Assembly: GCF_031755915.1 (NCBI RefSeq)
Contig: NC_083384.1
Coordinates: 7,790,501 to 7,854,500, forward strand
DNA: 64,000 bases
Direction of reading: 5' to 3'
Origin: Ziziphus jujuba
Taxonomy: Eukaryota > Streptophyta > Magnoliopsida > Rosales > Rhamnaceae
The notes below the pieces were generated by a model, which saw nothing but the letters and a program-made list of their open reading frames with translations, was not told the origin of the DNA and did no database searches. A program made the position numbers and the translations under genes. Positions 63,090 to 64,000 of the stretch are shown one piece after another; the stretch's first letter is position 1, and every line of letters starts with the position of its first letter.

Positions 63090-64000
63090 AACCTGCAAAT
63101 AATCCACAAGTAAAAGTAAAATAAATAACTAATGCAAATTAAAACTCTTCCTTTATTATTAGTTTATCAAAAAAAAAAAAAAAAGAAAAAAAAAAAAGAA
63201 AAGTGTGTGTTTGAAAAAAAGAAAAAGAAAAAGAAAAGTGTGTGTTTGACTAGTTACTTACAGTGATGATCAAAAACTCTCCTTTCAGTGAAGAAGGGTA
63301 GGTAACAGTTCCTATTTTCAACTAGACAGAAACAGTGTATATATTATGTAACATAAATGTACATGTCTATATATAGATAGAAAAAAGGAGCTGGAACTTG
63401 CTTTATCATCTTCCTTGTACCTTCCTATGATGAGCAGACACGTTAAGAAATGCATGTTGACCTGGTTTACGCGTTCTAATCATGAAGAATTCCTTGTATA
63501 TATGTTTATGTCTTAGATTTTCCTGGAAGCCCTCAAAACAATCGTAATGACCAAAAAGCACAAGCAGTGGAGCCCACTGCAAGAAATTGCATCACATAAA
63601 TTTTGATGAACCACACTGTGATACTAGAAAATGAATAACATCCTACCAATTTCCATAGAAAAGAAATACTGAATGTACATCACCAGGCTTTGATTTTACC
63701 ACTATAGTTGAGTTGTTTGATTTTACCATCATAGTTGATTTGCCATTATAATTAAGAGTAATCTCACACCGATTTTATTTGGGAAATTTCGATATTTCTG
63801 CGTCCAAATTTATTTTCAATTCTATTGACCACTTGGTGGAGAATAGTACAACAGCAGATAAATAAAATAACAAAAATTCGGTTTCTTTTCCCTTAGAATC
63901 AAGAAAAAAGCCTTTAAAAAAAAAAAGAAAAGAAAAAAAGAAAAAAGAAAAAAGAACAACACATAATTTAGATGTTTCTCTCAGCAAGATAATTTAAGAA
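63090..64000 (-). promoter_or_regulatory. TNL-B leader intron, promoter region and upstream module copy 3
   Basis: Contains the leader-intron acceptor (TTTGCAG) and A-rich tracts, then copy 3 of the upstream module (63520-64000), which lacks about 300 bases of the middle found in copies 1 and 2. The final 40 bases equal 56981-57012 where compared, so the duplicated unit continues beyond the window. No credible open frame. Confidence 0.6.

Noticed and set aside
1..64000. CRISPR arrays, prokaryotic operons or a novel multi-gene defence system
   Set aside because: The window is plant nuclear DNA. Repeats are microsatellites, fold-backs or LTRs, not spaced direct repeats, and the genes have separate promoters and established separate roles.

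Overview
This window is nuclear DNA from a flowering plant. It is AT-rich and intron-containing, dense in (TA)n, (GA)n and homopolymer tracts, and carries plant-only gene families (KANADI, SKL2, RCD1/SRO, TIR-NBS-LRR, CC-NBS-LRR) and a Ty3/gypsy chromovirus. TIR-type NLRs exclude grasses. The NLR sequences look rosid-like, perhaps Rosales/Rhamnaceae, but that placement is a recollection of family style, not a measurement.

Layout. 1-4.3 kb: the 3' part of a KANADI2-like GARP transcription factor on + (six exons seen, first one cut by the window edge). 4.3-9.9 kb: AT-rich DNA without a supportable gene. 9.9-20.7 kb: one complete, apparently very young Tekay/Del-type chromovirus with two 3018-bp LTRs, a 5-bp target duplication (CCATA), a primer-binding site, one uninterrupted 1524-codon gag-pol frame and a polypurine tract. 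20.7-25.4 kb: no supportable gene. 25.4-28.6 kb: an eight-exon SKL2 gene (chloroplast shikimate-kinase-like protein with a CS domain) on +. 30.0-36.3 kb: a six-coding-exon RCD1/SRO-type gene on - with a 1.7-kb intron in its 5' UTR, convergent with SKL2. 36.3-40.2 kb: an intergenic stretch with a cluster of fold-back (MITE-like) elements, three of them in tandem.

40.2-64 kb is an NLR cluster, all genes on -: a decayed TIR-NBS-LRR (TNL-A, 40.2-44.4 kb); a fragment of a CC-NBS-LRR C-terminus split by an LTR-like insertion (47.7-48.4 kb); a nearly complete intronless R13L1-type CC-NBS-LRR broken by one frameshift in the NB-ARC domain (50.9-55.2 kb); an orphan TNL C-terminal piece (57.0-57.7 kb); and a five-exon TNL-B (58.5-63.1 kb) whose frame I could join from start to stop (1186 aa). 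A shared upstream module occurs three times (44.7, 56.3, 63.5 kb), showing that the cluster grew by segmental duplication followed by decay.

Functionally the window holds a leaf-polarity regulator, a plastid pseudokinase-like protein, a stress hub protein (RCD1 family) and intracellular immune receptors. I see no evidence that they act as one system. The most unusual items are the WRKY-site array and G-box palindrome in the retroelement LTRs, the duplicated RNBS-D segment and MHN motif in the TNLs, the tandem fold-back repeats, and a MITE lying exactly at an LRR deletion junction. Exon boundaries were set by hand from GT/AG sites, reading phase and family resemblance.
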